64,000 nucleotides of DNA from Streptococcus porci DSM 23759 (lineage in GTDB: Bacteria > Bacillota > Bacilli > Lactobacillales > Streptococcaceae). A program made the position numbers and the translations under genes. The stretch covers positions 18,331 to 82,330 of the forward strand of contig NZ_AUIP01000014.1 of NCBI RefSeq assembly GCF_000423765.1. Reading direction: 5' to 3'. Below are positions 28,207 through 35,767 of this stretch, piece after piece (positions within the stretch are counted from its first letter, which is position 1; every line of letters starts with the position of its first letter). The notes beneath the pieces are model-generated. The model saw nothing but the letters and a program-made list of their open reading frames with translations. It had not been told where the DNA came from and did not search any database.

Positions 28207-28278
28207 ATGAAAAAACAAAAACTACTACCTTTATTGTTCCTACTCTTTGAGGAAATTATTATTATCGTTGTTGGCTAA
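28207..28278 (+). CDS. shp: Short hydrophobic peptide (SHP) pheromone precursor
   Basis: 23-residue peptide, missed by length cut-offs. ATG 28207 follows GTGAGGTATTTCAC. It begins MKKQKLLPLLFLLF and ends EEIIIIVVG, matching the SHP pattern of a short basic N-terminus, a hydrophobic core, then an acidic residue and a C-terminal isoleucine/valine-rich segment ending in glycine. By analogy, the C-terminal 8-9 residues are released by the Eep protease and re-imported by the Ami/Opp permease to bind the divergent Rgg. A strong terminator follows. Confidence 0.88.
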   Translation: MKKQKLLPLLFLLFEEIIIIVVG

Positions 28279-28321
28279 CACTAAAAAATTTGTCACTATA
28301 ATGCTTATACATTCATGAAAC

Positions 28322-28356
28322 TAGGGCTACCTGAAATCAGGTAACCCTATTTTTAT
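28322..28356 (+). terminator. Intrinsic terminator after shp
   Basis: AGGGCTACCTGA (28323-28334) pairs with TCAGGTAACCCT (28337-28348), one mismatch, followed by ATTTTT. It ends the very short shp transcript. Confidence 0.85.
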
Positions 28357-28380
28357 CATGTCATCCGACTTCTAATTCCC

Positions 28381-28620
28381 ACAAGCCAAATAGCAAAAAA
28401 GAGATGTCATTGATTATTCAAGGTCTTGTATATGACTGTATCCGTTGAGAACGGGAAGGTCAATTTAGCGAGGACTTCCTTGTGTGTTAGATAATCTAAG
28501 AGCATTTTTTTAATGAGCTTGTGATTCAATCAAGCTATTCAATAGGATACTTAGCATATTCAAAAAAGCTCCATAATCTCTTTAGTGGTTTGACCTTTAA
28601 AGAAATGATAGAGCTTTCTT
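28381..28620 (-). pseudogene. Degenerate transposase remnant, ISL3-like
   Basis: No open gene lies here, but minus-strand fragments in different frames read like a decayed transposase: HFFKGQTTKEIMELF, then DYLTHKEVLAKLTFPFSTDTV before a stop. The FSTDTV segment recalls the FSTxTVIRKLN stretch of ISL3-family transposases. Frames are interrupted by several stops. The identification rests on memory of the family pattern and is tentative. Confidence 0.35.
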
Positions 28621-28669
28621 CATCAAAAGATTGAAAATGGACTTTTTCTTTGACCTGAAGACATTGAGG

Positions 28670-28969
28670 TCATCGTGATATTGGATGTTGATACTTGTCT
28701 GATATTTTTTGAATTTCAGACAAGTGAGCTTGGACCTCTTTGTTAAAGACTTGAAATTTGTAAGTTAAATCTTGATTGATTTTTTTTAGGTTCGCCTCTT
28801 GTTCTTGGATAATGGAAAGGTTGTATTTTATTTCTGCCAGGTTGTTCTGGGCGCCTCTAATAGTATTTGAGGTATCGGTCAGTTCGTTAATGATGTCATC
28901 TTTTTTCTGATAAAGCAGTACAGCACCTGCAGCTAGCAACCCAGATGTTAGAAAGGTTTTGAGGTTCAT
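28670..28969 (-). CDS. Conserved streptococcal protein with N-terminal membrane anchor and coiled coil
   Basis: 99 residues. Residues 4-20 are hydrophobic (a signal anchor: FLTSGLLAAGAVLLYQ), and residues 35-90 are rich in heptad-like leucine/isoleucine and Glu/Lys, suggesting a coiled coil. The ATG overlaps the stop of the HIT gene (ATGA), so the two are translated together. I do not know its function. Confidence 0.8.
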   Translation of the reverse strand: MNLKTFLTSGLLAAGAVLLYQKKDDIINELTDTSNTIRGAQNNLAEIKYNLSIIQEQEANLKKINQDLTYKFQVFNKEVQAHLSEIQKISDKYQHPISR

Positions 28970-29385
28970 ACGCTTACCTCTTTGGCAATCTGCTCTGCCA
29001 TTTTTCCTAAGGCTTCGAAATCGGGCTCATGAGTTGTGTAGCTGATACTAATTCCATCTTTTTCACTGTAGCGAGGGACTAGGTGGACATGAGCATGGAA
29101 GACAGTCTGACCAGAGAGTTCCTCATTGTTAGTGATGATGTTCATGGCTGGCGCATCGGTAGCTTTTTGGAGAGCACGAGCGATTTTAGGGATGCGTGAG
29201 AAGAGAGTGCTGGCAGTAGTGTCTGACATATCAAGTACATTTTTGACATGTTCTTTTGGGATTACAAGGGTGTGGCCTTTTGTGGTTTGAGAAATGTCGA
29301 GAAAGGCTAGGACTTGATCGTCCTCATAGACTTTGCATGACGGAATTTCTCCAGCTATAATCTTGCAAAAAATACAATCTGACAT
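28966..29385 (-). CDS. hit: HIT-family nucleotide hydrolase/transferase
   Basis: 139 residues with the histidine triad HAHVHLVPR (His-x-His-x-His) near residues 97-105 and the N-terminal zinc-type segment CIFCKIIAGEIPS. HIT proteins hydrolyse nucleoside phosphoramidates and adenylates; the physiological substrate is uncertain. It is divergent from ecsA, the standard arrangement in streptococci and bacilli. Confidence 0.95.
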   Translation of the reverse strand: MSDCIFCKIIAGEIPSCKVYEDDQVLAFLDISQTTKGHTLVIPKEHVKNVLDMSDTTASTLFSRIPKIARALQKATDAPAMNIITNNEELSGQTVFHAHVHLVPRYSEKDGISISYTTHEPDFEALGKMAEQIAKEVSV

Positions 29386-29449
29386 TTGTTTTCCCCCTAT
29401 TTAAATCCTTTTTGGTATAATCATTATATCAAAAAAATGTGAGAAATGA

Positions 29450-30175
29450 ATGTTAAAACTTGAAAATGTCACAGGAGGTTATGTCAACCTTCCTGTCTTG
29501 AAAAAGGTCACTTTTGAAGTCAAAAATGGTGAGTTGATTGGTCTTATCGGTCTTAATGGTGCTGGTAAATCAACAACTATTAACGAAATTATTGGTCTTT
29601 TGACTCCATATGACGGTCGTATTTCCATTGATGGAGTAACTTTGGCTGAAAATCTGGTTGAATATCGTCAAAAAATTGGTTTCATTCCTGAGACACCCAG
29701 CCTCTATGAAGAACTAACCTTGCGTGAGCATTTGGAAACAGTTGCCATGGCTTATGATATCGATGTAGCCGAGGCTATGAAAAGAGCGACTCCCTTGCTT
29801 GAGATTTTTCGATTGACTGAAAAATTGGATTGGTTTCCAACTCAGTTTTCTAAGGGGATGAAGCAGAAAGTGATGATTATCTGTGCCCTTATCGTTGAGC
29901 CAAGTCTTTTAATTGTTGATGAACCATTCTTGGGTCTTGATCCTTTGGCGATCAATGATTTGATGACTCTTTTGGCAGATGAAAAGAAAAAAGGAACATC
30001 CATCCTTATGTCAACTCATGTTCTTGATTCGGCTGAAAAAATGTGTGACCGCTTCGTTATTTTGCATAAAGGTGAAGTGAGAGCCCAAGGGACACTAACA
30101 GAGCTGCGTGAGGCATTTGGTGATAAGTCAGCGTCACTCAATGATATTTACATGGCTTTGACCAGAGAGGTTTGA
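29450..30175 (+). CDS. ecsA: ABC transporter ATP-binding protein EcsA
   Basis: 241 residues with Walker A GLNGAGKST, signature FSKGMKQKVMIICAL and Walker B LLIVDEPFLGLD. Its location, divergent from hit and followed by an EcsB-type membrane gene after one base, identifies it as EcsA. In Bacillus the Ecs transporter affects protein secretion and intramembrane proteolysis (RasP), and in streptococci it is tied to peptide pheromone handling. A TATAAT (29416-29421) lies upstream. Confidence 0.9.
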   Translation: MLKLENVTGGYVNLPVLKKVTFEVKNGELIGLIGLNGAGKSTTINEIIGLLTPYDGRISIDGVTLAENLVEYRQKIGFIPETPSLYEELTLREHLETVAMAYDIDVAEAMKRATPLLEIFRLTEKLDWFPTQFSKGMKQKVMIICALIVEPSLLIVDEPFLGLDPLAINDLMTLLADEKKKGTSILMSTHVLDSAEKMCDRFVILHKGEVRAQGTLTELREAFGDKSASLNDIYMALTREV

Positions 30176-30176
30176 G

Positions 30177-31211
30177 ATGCGTGAATTATTCCTGAAACGG
30201 AGGCAGGATTTTCATAATCGTTGTCTCAAATATCTCAAGTATGTACTCAATGATCACTTCGTTTTAGTTTTGCTTTTCTTGGTAGGTTTTCTGCTCTATC
30301 AATACAGTCAGCTATTAGAGCATTTTCCAAGCAATTCTCTTGGTATTAGTCTTGTTCTGACCTTGCTCGTGTTAGGAATGTTACCACTTGGTTCAATCGC
30401 AACCTTTTTAGAAGCTGCGGACCAGGTTTTCTTACTGGCAAAAGAAGAGGAGTTGGTGAGCTGGATACGAAGGGCTGCCAATCATACTTTTATCCTCTGG
30501 GGGCTTTTGCAAGTTGCGGTCTTGCTCATTCTATACCCCATTTTTGTGGTCTTAGGATGGTCGATTGTAACCTTTAGTCTCCTAGTGCTGGCTTTATTGG
30601 CAGTTAAATACGTCTTGATTCAGTTGAAAGTGAAGAGATTTATCAGCAATGGTCGGCTGGACTGGCGGGAGGTAATTGTTGCTGAGCAGAGACGTCAACA
30701 ATCCATTTTAAAATTCTTTGCTCTCTTCACAACGGTCAAGGGAATTTCAAGCTTTGTTAAGCGACGACCTTATTTGGATAAAGTAACTAGACTGGTGACT
30801 AAGAGAAGGTCTCAGACGTGGCATAATCTCTACCTAAGAGCTTTTTTGAGGTCAGGTGATTATTTGGGGCTGACGCTTCGCTTGGTTTTACTGGGACTTC
30901 TGGCTTTGTTTTTTGTTAATTTGGATTGGTTAGCGGTTGGACTTGCTTTTCTCTTCACTTACTTGCTGGCTTTCCAGCTATTAGCGCTTTACAGGCACTA
31001 TGACTATCAGTATCTGACGGAACTTTTTCCTCTTGGAAATAGACTGAAGAAAGCTAATTTGCTTGTCTTTTTGCGACGTCTTATCTATCTTGTAGCCTTG
31101 GTTCAAATAGCTTGCGCTGGGAACTTAAAGAAGGCAGCTTTGCTATTATTCCTAAACGTTATATTGGTTGAACTTTATTTGCGCTCCAAAGTGAAGAAGA
31201 TGATTGACTAG
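30177..31211 (+). CDS. ecsB: ABC transporter permease EcsB
   Basis: 344 residues with about eight hydrophobic segments in two groups separated by a basic cytosolic stretch (residues 150-215, including VKRRPYLDKVTRLVTKRR). The order and length match EcsB, the membrane partner of EcsA. The ATG begins one base after the ecsA TGA. No secreted substrate can be named from sequence. Confidence 0.88.
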   Translation: MRELFLKRRQDFHNRCLKYLKYVLNDHFVLVLLFLVGFLLYQYSQLLEHFPSNSLGISLVLTLLVLGMLPLGSIATFLEAADQVFLLAKEEELVSWIRRAANHTFILWGLLQVAVLLILYPIFVVLGWSIVTFSLLVLALLAVKYVLIQLKVKRFISNGRLDWREVIVAEQRRQQSILKFFALFTTVKGISSFVKRRPYLDKVTRLVTKRRSQTWHNLYLRAFLRSGDYLGLTLRLVLLGLLALFFVNLDWLAVGLAFLFTYLLAFQLLALYRHYDYQYLTELFPLGNRLKKANLLVFLRRLIYLVALVQIACAGNLKKAALLLFLNVILVELYLRSKVKKMID

Positions 31212-31265
31212 AGGCTTGAAAACAAGTAAAATAATAAGGAATGACTAGAATAAAGGAGGGTTAAG

Positions 31266-32048
31266 GTGACTACAACAGATAAAGACTTAACCTTAAAACC
31301 CTTGATGGGAAAAAGTGGACAGGCTTTTATGGGGGAATACCCCAATGGTGAGCGTGTTTTTGTCAAATTAAATACGACACCGATTTTAGCAGCCTTAGCA
31401 AAGGAGCAAATAACCCCCCCCTTACTATGGGCAAAACGCACTGCGGGTGGAGATATGATGAGCGCACAGGAATGGCTCAATGGTCGTCTTTTAAATAAGG
31501 CTGATATGAATAGTAAGCAGATTGCCCAGATTCTTTTGCAGTTGCACCGTTCAAAGACATTGGTTAATCAGCTCTTACAACTCAATTATAGCATTGAAAA
31601 TCCATTTGAACTCTTGCAGGACTGGGACAAGAATGCCCCTATGCAGTTGCGTCAGAACAGCTATCTACAGTCAGTTGTGACAGAGTTAAGGAGAAATCTC
31701 CCCGATTTTAATCCTGAGTTGGCAACTATTGTTCATGGGGACGTTCGCCATAGCAACTGGGTTATCACGACTAGCGGTCTTGTTTATCTGGTCGACTGGG
31801 ACTCAGTGCGACTGACTGACCGCATGTATGATGTGGCCCATATCTTAAGCCATTATATTCCTTTCCAGCGTTGGGCAGAGTGGTTGAGCTATTATGGTTA
31901 TAAGAACAACGACCTTGTTAAGAGAAAAATCTATTGGTACGGTCAGTTGTCTTATTTATCACAAATTTTAAAATTCTATGATGGGTGTGATATGGAGCAC
32001 GTCAATCGTGAAATTTATGAATTGCGCCAGTTTAGGAATTTATTTTAG
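31266..32048 (+). CDS. ccrZ: CcrZ, cell-cycle regulator, aminoglycoside phosphotransferase-like kinase
   Basis: 260 residues with the kinase catalytic loop VHGDVRHSNWV (HGDxxxxN) and the metal-binding YLVDWDSV. The start is GTG 31266, seven bases after AAGGAGGGTT. Its place directly upstream of trmB matches CcrZ (formerly YtmP) of S. pneumoniae, which acts on replication initiation via DnaA and has ribose/deoxyribose kinase activity. No substrate is visible here; identification is from motif plus neighbourhood. Confidence 0.85.
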   Translation: MTTTDKDLTLKPLMGKSGQAFMGEYPNGERVFVKLNTTPILAALAKEQITPPLLWAKRTAGGDMMSAQEWLNGRLLNKADMNSKQIAQILLQLHRSKTLVNQLLQLNYSIENPFELLQDWDKNAPMQLRQNSYLQSVVTELRRNLPDFNPELATIVHGDVRHSNWVITTSGLVYLVDWDSVRLTDRMYDVAHILSHYIPFQRWAEWLSYYGYKNNDLVKRKIYWYGQLSYLSQILKFYDGCDMEHVNREIYELRQFRNLF

Positions 32049-32057
32049 AAAGAGAAC

Positions 32058-32696
32058 ATGAGAGTTAGAAAACGTAAAGGTGCGGAAGAACACCTAGAAA
32101 ACCATCCTAATTATGTGATTTTGACCCCAGAAGCATCTAAAGGGCACTGGCATGAAGTTTTTGGCAATGACAATCCGATTCATATCGAAGTTGGCTCTGG
32201 TAAGGGGGGCTTTATCACTGGTATGGCCCTTCAAAATCCTAATATCAACTATATCGGCATTGATATTCAGCTTTCTGTTTTAAGCTATGCCTTGGATAAA
32301 GTTTTAGAAAGCGGTGCTGACAATGTTAAATTGCTGAGAGTTGATGGCTCTAGCTTAACCAATTACTTTGAGGACGGGGAAGTAGAACTCATGTATCTGA
32401 ATTTCTCTGACCCTTGGCCAAAGACCAAGCACGAGAAGCGTCGCTTGACTTACAAAACCTTTCTGGATACCTACAAACAAATCTTGCCTGAAAAGGGTGA
32501 AATTCACTTTAAAACCGATAATCGCGGACTCTTTGAATACAGCTTAGCCAGTTTTTCACAGTATGGAATGATTCTGAATAAAGTTTGGCTTGACTTACAT
32601 GCTGATGAGTCTTTTGAGGGGAATGTCATGACAGAGTATGAGAAAAAATTCTCTGATAAGGGGCAAGTTATCTACCGTGTAGAGGCTAGATTTTAA
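32058..32696 (+). CDS. trmB: tRNA (guanine-N7-)-methyltransferase
   Basis: 212 residues. Makes m7G46 in tRNA with SAM. Motifs: [14 protein letters not shown] (SAM loop), [16 protein letters not shown] and the ending [13 protein letters not shown]. Starts at ATG 32058, nine bases after the ccrZ stop, in the same operon. Length and motifs are typical. Confidence 0.97.
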   Translation: MRVRKRKGAEEHLENHPNYVILTPEASKGHWHEVFGNDNPIHIEVGSGKGGFITGMALQNPNINYIGIDIQLSVLSYALDKVLESGADNVKLLRVDGSSLTNYFEDGEVELMYLNFSDPWPKTKHEKRRLTYKTFLDTYKQILPEKGEIHFKTDNRGLFEYSLASFSQYGMILNKVWLDLHADESFEGNVMTEYEKKFSDKGQVIYRVEARF

Positions 32697-32743
32697 GACT
32701 GTTTTATGATATACTTGATGAGTCGAGTAAGGGCTCATCTTAC

Positions 32744-32830
32744 GGAGAGGTCGCATAGTGGCCGAGTGCGCACGCTTGGAAAGCGTGTAGTCCTTAACGG
32801 GGCTCGGGGGTTCGAATCCCCTCCTCTCCT
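32744..32830 (+). tRNA. tRNA-Ser (GGA), prophage attachment site at its 3' end
   Basis: Acceptor stem GGAGAGG (32744-32750) pairs with CCTCTCC (32823-32829). The anticodon stem CACGC/GCGTG encloses TTGGAAA, giving anticodon GGA at 32778-32780. A long variable arm (around TAGTCCTTAACGGGGCTC) and a TTCGAAT T-loop complete a class II serine tRNA. CCA is not encoded. The discriminator position (32830) is T, whereas bacterial serine tRNAs usually have G. A phage integrase gene begins 60 bases downstream, so the 3' end has probably been rebuilt by integration. Confidence 0.93.
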
Positions 32831-32866
32831 TTTATCCCCTTGATGTTACAAGGTTTTAAGGGTGTT

Positions 32867-32885
32867 TGCCCACCATCTGCCCACC
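32867..32885. repeat. Tandem TGCCCACC repeat beside the integrase gene
   Basis: TGCCCACC occurs at 32867-32874 and 32878-32885, 11 bases apart, between the attachment site and the integrase stop. Direct repeats in this position are candidates for arm-type integrase or excisionase sites. Confidence 0.45.
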
Positions 32886-32889
32886 GATT

Positions 32890-33957
32890 TTAAATTTCGT
32901 TAAAAATTTCTTTGACCTTTTGGTCATTTTTTTGTTTCAATTTTTCAATCTGGTGGGCGTATGTTTTCAGAGTAATGTTTAAGTTCTCGTGTCCAAGGAG
33001 TTTAGAGACAGATATTAAATCAACCCCTTTGTAGATCAAATAGGATGCGTATGTGTGCCTTAAAGAGTGATTGGTGTAATTTTCCCCAGTTGCTTTTTTT
33101 ATGACCTTATTTGAGGCGTTATTTGACGTACCGAAGCAGATACGACCTAACTTGTTTTCTAGATAGTAATTGTCCCTATAGTTTTTGAGTATTTCTAAGC
33201 TATTTTGATCAATGGGAACTTGTCGAATGGACTGTTCGTTCTTTGTTGGTCCGAAGTTCTGAGAAATCGAGTAATCAAATGTCTTATTGATATCGATATA
33301 GCCATTTTCAAAATCGATGTCGTCCCAGGTAAGCCCTTGAGCCTCAGCGAAACGCAGACCAGTCACTCCAATAATGTAGGTGGTCAGGTAGGAGGCGTGT
33401 TTGATTTTTTCTTTCGCAAAGTTTAGGTAGTTTAGATAGTCGTCTTCCTCCATAAATTTTTCAGTCTCTGCTTTACCAGACTTCTGTGCTTTGACAATGG
33501 CACCTTCGGCAAAGTTATCCCTGATGATGCCGTCTCGGATGGCCATTTTACAGGCTCCTTTGATTTGGTAGTGGAATTTTTCAAGCGTTGATTGGGCGAC
33601 TGTCTCTCCAAATTCGTTTAAAATTTGCTGGTAGAAGGTGTGATTGATATGTTTGAGCTTTTTATCACCAAAAAAACGTTTGATGTGTTTGAAGTTTTTA
33701 GTGTATGTTTTCCATGTCTTGGCAGTGACGTGTGGTTTTTTGTATATTTCTGCCCAGCGTTTATTATAATCAAGTACAGTAATATCTAGCAGTTCGCTTG
33801 AAACTGTACTTAATTCCAGCTCAGCTTGTTGGGCTGAGGCTTTCGCAAGGGCTTTGGTTCTAAATCCTCCTTTTGATTTCTCACGACGTTTGCCATTGAT
33901 GTCTTGATAAATTATCCTGTATTCCCATGCGTCTCCACGTTTTCTAAATGATGCCAT
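32890..33957 (-). CDS. int: Phage integrase, tyrosine recombinase
   Basis: 355 residues: an N-terminal arm-binding domain (residues about 1-60, RKRGDAWEYRIIYQDINGKR), a SAM-like core-binding domain, then the catalytic domain. The active-site residues are visible: Arg in TGLRFAEAQGL, His-x-x-Arg in HSLRHTYASYL, the following His in LLGHENLNIT, and Tyr in TLKTYAH. It catalyses integration at the tRNA-Ser 3' end just upstream. The orientation toward attL is usual for streptococcal temperate phages. Confidence 0.96.
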   Translation of the reverse strand: MASFRKRGDAWEYRIIYQDINGKRREKSKGGFRTKALAKASAQQAELELSTVSSELLDITVLDYNKRWAEIYKKPHVTAKTWKTYTKNFKHIKRFFGDKKLKHINHTFYQQILNEFGETVAQSTLEKFHYQIKGACKMAIRDGIIRDNFAEGAIVKAQKSGKAETEKFMEEDDYLNYLNFAKEKIKHASYLTTYIIGVTGLRFAEAQGLTWDDIDFENGYIDINKTFDYSISQNFGPTKNEQSIRQVPIDQNSLEILKNYRDNYYLENKLGRICFGTSNNASNKVIKKATGENYTNHSLRHTYASYLIYKGVDLISVSKLLGHENLNITLKTYAHQIEKLKQKNDQKVKEIFNEI

Positions 33958-34038
33958 TGTTATTCACCTCATTTTTTGTTAAAATGGGTATAGTAAAGAG
34001 ACCTACTGCAAAGCAGGTTTTTACTATACGAGATGCCT

Positions 34039-34078
34039 CACACTCAAGGTTTGGCGACGGAGAGTGTGGGGATTTTTT
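34039..34078. repeat. Cassette-boundary repeat, copy 1 (partial)
   Basis: Shares the block GGAGAGTGTGGGGATTTTTT with two other sites (35201-35220 region and 35750-35768). In all three it directly flanks the 3' end of a minus-strand accessory gene or the place where one would be. In this copy CACACTC / GAGTGTG also forms a hairpin. Confidence 0.6.
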
Positions 34079-35022
34079 TATACGAAAATATAGAACGGAC
34101 CTTGTATCTCTCGTTCGATAAATTCTCTGTCTGTTGGATATAATTTAAGGTATTCTTCAATCGATTTCGTGACTGAGAACGAAAAGTCTGTAACTGGTGT
34201 ATTATGTGTCTTGAACCATGATAGAGAAAACGCTAAGACACTTAGTCCATTCTGACCTTTTCCATTTTCATATTCTTCGAAAGAAATCTTCATGCGGTTG
34301 TGGAAAGTTTTTGAGTAACGTATTTTATTCTTTTCTGTTTTAAAGTTATAGGCTCGACTGACGTGGGCAGAGTTATTGCGGTGTGCGAGCAGAAAGTAGA
34401 AAATGTTGACAACCATGTCTTTCAAGTCGTTATCAATTAATTCTGAAGGTATTTTTGTCATTAAACTGATAACTTCAGTTTTGATTTCAGGCATTTGCAA
34501 TTTGTAAAAAGTAATCAAATTTCCGAATGTCATCCCTTTAACTAATATCCAAGGTGGGATATTTCCATGGTGTTCTCTATAATGCTTATAGGGTTGGGAT
34601 GTGTCATTCAATATTTTTTGGCACTTTTTTAATAACTGTGTCCGTTGGGATTGCCCTTTTTTTGTATTGCCTTTTTCGTAATATCTCCTTTTTAGATATT
34701 CATTTTGATCAGCAGAGTAGTACTTTGCTACTGTATAAGATAAAGCTGTACGTAGGTGGGCTTCAATCTCGTGAATAGCGTTCGAAATAGCTGAACGGAT
34801 TTTTTTGTCCATCAGAAAAAGGTTGAAAAGTTGTTCAAACGTGACGCCGTCTTTATATTTTTCTCCTGACTCAATTCCAACGTCTTTATATCCATTGATA
34901 ATTTCATAGTAACTGTAAGTTGAAAGAATGTCTATAGCTGCATCTTCATTTACGAAACTTAGATTTCTTTCTTTCAAGATTTGGATTTGTTCTTCAAATG
35001 TCTTAAATGGTTTTTGATCCAT
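34078..35022 (-). CDS. Abi_2-family (AbiD/AbiF-type) HEPN abortive-infection protein, paralogue A
   Basis: 314 residues of the Abi-like family found in lactococcal AbiD/AbiF phage-resistance proteins. The HEPN RNase motif R-x4-H is at Arg215-His220 (HRNNSAH); other conserved segments are EIEAHLRTALSY (84-95) and PPWILVKGMTFGNLITFYKL (156-175). It starts at ATG 35022 with AGGAGAAT. Upstream, on the same strand, lie a promoter, a short repeat-containing RNA and a terminator hairpin, so expression depends on read-through. It aligns without gaps over the first 220 residues with the product of 36363-37316. Likely an RNase that blocks other phages; mechanism inferred. Confidence 0.88.
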   Translation of the reverse strand: MDQKPFKTFEEQIQILKERNLSFVNEDAAIDILSTYSYYEIINGYKDVGIESGEKYKDGVTFEQLFNLFLMDKKIRSAISNAIHEIEAHLRTALSYTVAKYYSADQNEYLKRRYYEKGNTKKGQSQRTQLLKKCQKILNDTSQPYKHYREHHGNIPPWILVKGMTFGNLITFYKLQMPEIKTEVISLMTKIPSELIDNDLKDMVVNIFYFLLAHRNNSAHVSRAYNFKTEKNKIRYSKTFHNRMKISFEEYENGKGQNGLSVLAFSLSWFKTHNTPVTDFSFSVTKSIEEYLKLYPTDREFIEREIQGPFYIFV

Positions 35023-35040
35023 GATATTCTCCTGTATAAA

Positions 35041-35107
35041 ACAAAAGAGCCGATGTCATTGACACCGACTCTTTTGGGGTCCCGTTGGGGTCCCGTTCAT
35101 TAAGATT
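35041..35107 (-). ncRNA. Structured RNA upstream of Abi paralogue A (abiF-RNA-like)
   Basis: Minus-strand promoter TTGACA (35142-35137), 17 bases, TAAGAT (35119-35114) should start RNA near 35107. The RNA contains two direct 11-base repeats ACGGGACCCCA (35096-35086 and 35085-35075). A 15-bp hairpin, AAAAGAGTCGGTGTC / GACATCGGCTCTTTT, follows (35075-35061 with 35057-35043). That stem is fully paired only on the minus strand, because it needs two G-U pairs, which supports a real RNA on that strand. The hairpin plus T run acts as terminator before the Abi start at 35022. The arrangement matches type III-like RNA modules and the abiF RNA motif known from bioinformatic surveys. Confidence 0.75.
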
Positions 35108-35113
35108 AACATA

Positions 35114-35142
35114 ATCTTAATACTTTTTTGAGCCTTTGTCAA
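35114..35142 (-). promoter_or_regulatory. Promoter of the RNA-Abi A module
   Basis: TTGACA at 35142-35137 (minus strand), 17-base spacer, TAAGAT at 35119-35114. The first transcribed bases are near 35107. Confidence 0.7.
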
Positions 35143-35170
35143 CTGTTTTGTTTGATTTTGGTTCTATCCT

Positions 35171-35220
35171 CTATACACCTCCACGACCTCGCCGATGGTT
35201 TGGAGAGTGTGGGGATTTTT
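35171..35220. repeat. Cassette-boundary repeat, copy 2 (50 bp)
   Basis: Identical to 35718-35767 at 47 of 50 bases. On the minus strand both copies encode the same short peptide end (PHTLQTIGEVVEVYRG then stop here; PHTLRTIGEVVEVYRER then stop in the other copy). Two of the three differences are synonymous, so this looks like a duplicated 3' end of a lost coding sequence. Confidence 0.75.
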
Positions 35221-35236
35221 TTGTTTTAAATTATGC

Positions 35237-35242
35237 TATAAT
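35237..35242 (+). promoter_or_regulatory. Extended -10 promoter of the 53-residue gene
   Basis: TGC-TATAAT (TG at 35234-35235, -10 at 35237-35242), with no clear -35. It lies 30 bases upstream of the ATG at 35273. Confidence 0.5.
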
Positions 35243-35272
35243 ATAATCAAAAATAGCAGGCAGGTGATTGAT

Positions 35273-35434
35273 ATGTTGAAATTACTTAAAAAATTGAATG
35301 CTGATTGTACTCATCAAAGCGAAGTAGTTAAAGACATAAAACAGATTTGTAACCAGTCTTTTCTGGAAAATAAAAACAATTTTAAAGAATCATCCCAGAG
35401 AGTCAAGGGGATAATGGCACGTTATTCAAAATAA
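35273..35434 (+). CDS. Small lysine-rich protein of unknown function
   Basis: 53 residues beginning MLKLLKKLNADC. ATG 35273 follows CAGGTGATTGAT, with an extended -10 promoter upstream. It is the only plus-strand gene in the leftward lysogeny module and lies between two accessory cassettes. Nothing in the sequence reveals a function; it could be an antitoxin-like or accessory protein. Confidence 0.5.
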   Translation: MLKLLKKLNADCTHQSEVVKDIKQICNQSFLENKNNFKESSQRVKGIMARYSK

Positions 35435-35631
35435 ATCGCCATCGGTCTAACATAATAGTCTCCTACTCTAGCAACTCCAAAACTGGTTAATACGAGCTGC
35501 ATCAAATTACCAGAGACATACTTAATGACATTTGCACTATCTATTTTTTCGATATCCTCTAATATATTTTTTCCATCTTCTTGTGCCACTACTGTTCCTA
35601 TGATAGTGGCTTTTCTTTTGGATAAGTTCAT
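35422..35631 (-). CDS. Small protein of unknown function, possibly a truncated gene
   Basis: About 69 residues if read from ATG 35631 (MNLSKRKATIIGTVV). The same frame stays open upstream through LRIGETLSLCDAKNIRPTNALFGF into the boundary repeat without any start codon, so the N-terminal part of a longer protein may have been lost. It overlaps the end of the plus-strand small gene by 13 bases. The pattern of a conserved tail without a head suggests recombination. No family recognised. Confidence 0.4.
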   Translation of the reverse strand: MNLSKRKATIIGTVVAQEDGKNILEDIEKIDSANVIKYVSGNLMQLVLTSFGVARVGDYYVRPMAIYFE

Positions 35632-35717
35632 GAATCCAAACAAAGCATTTGTAGGGCGTATGTTTTTAGCATCACATAAGCTGAGGGTTTCTCCAATTCT
35701 GAGGTTTTTACCTCTCC

Positions 35718-35767
35718 CTATACACCTCCACCACCTCGCCGATAGTTCGGAGAGTGTGGGGATTTTT
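35718..35767. repeat. Cassette-boundary repeat, copy 3 (50 bp)
   Basis: Second full copy of the 50-bp repeat at 35171. It ends at the stop codon of the lipoprotein gene (35767). The minus-strand frame encodes TIGEVVEVYRER and stop. Confidence 0.75.

Noticed and set aside
31208..31480. 90-codon minus-strand frame over the ecsB-ccrZ junction
   Set aside because: Overlaps the well-supported ccrZ start and lacks any family pattern.
33983..34018. Hairpin CTGC-AAA-GCAG with T run downstream of the integrase start
   Set aside because: It points along the plus strand, where no gene ends, so I do not call it a functional terminator.
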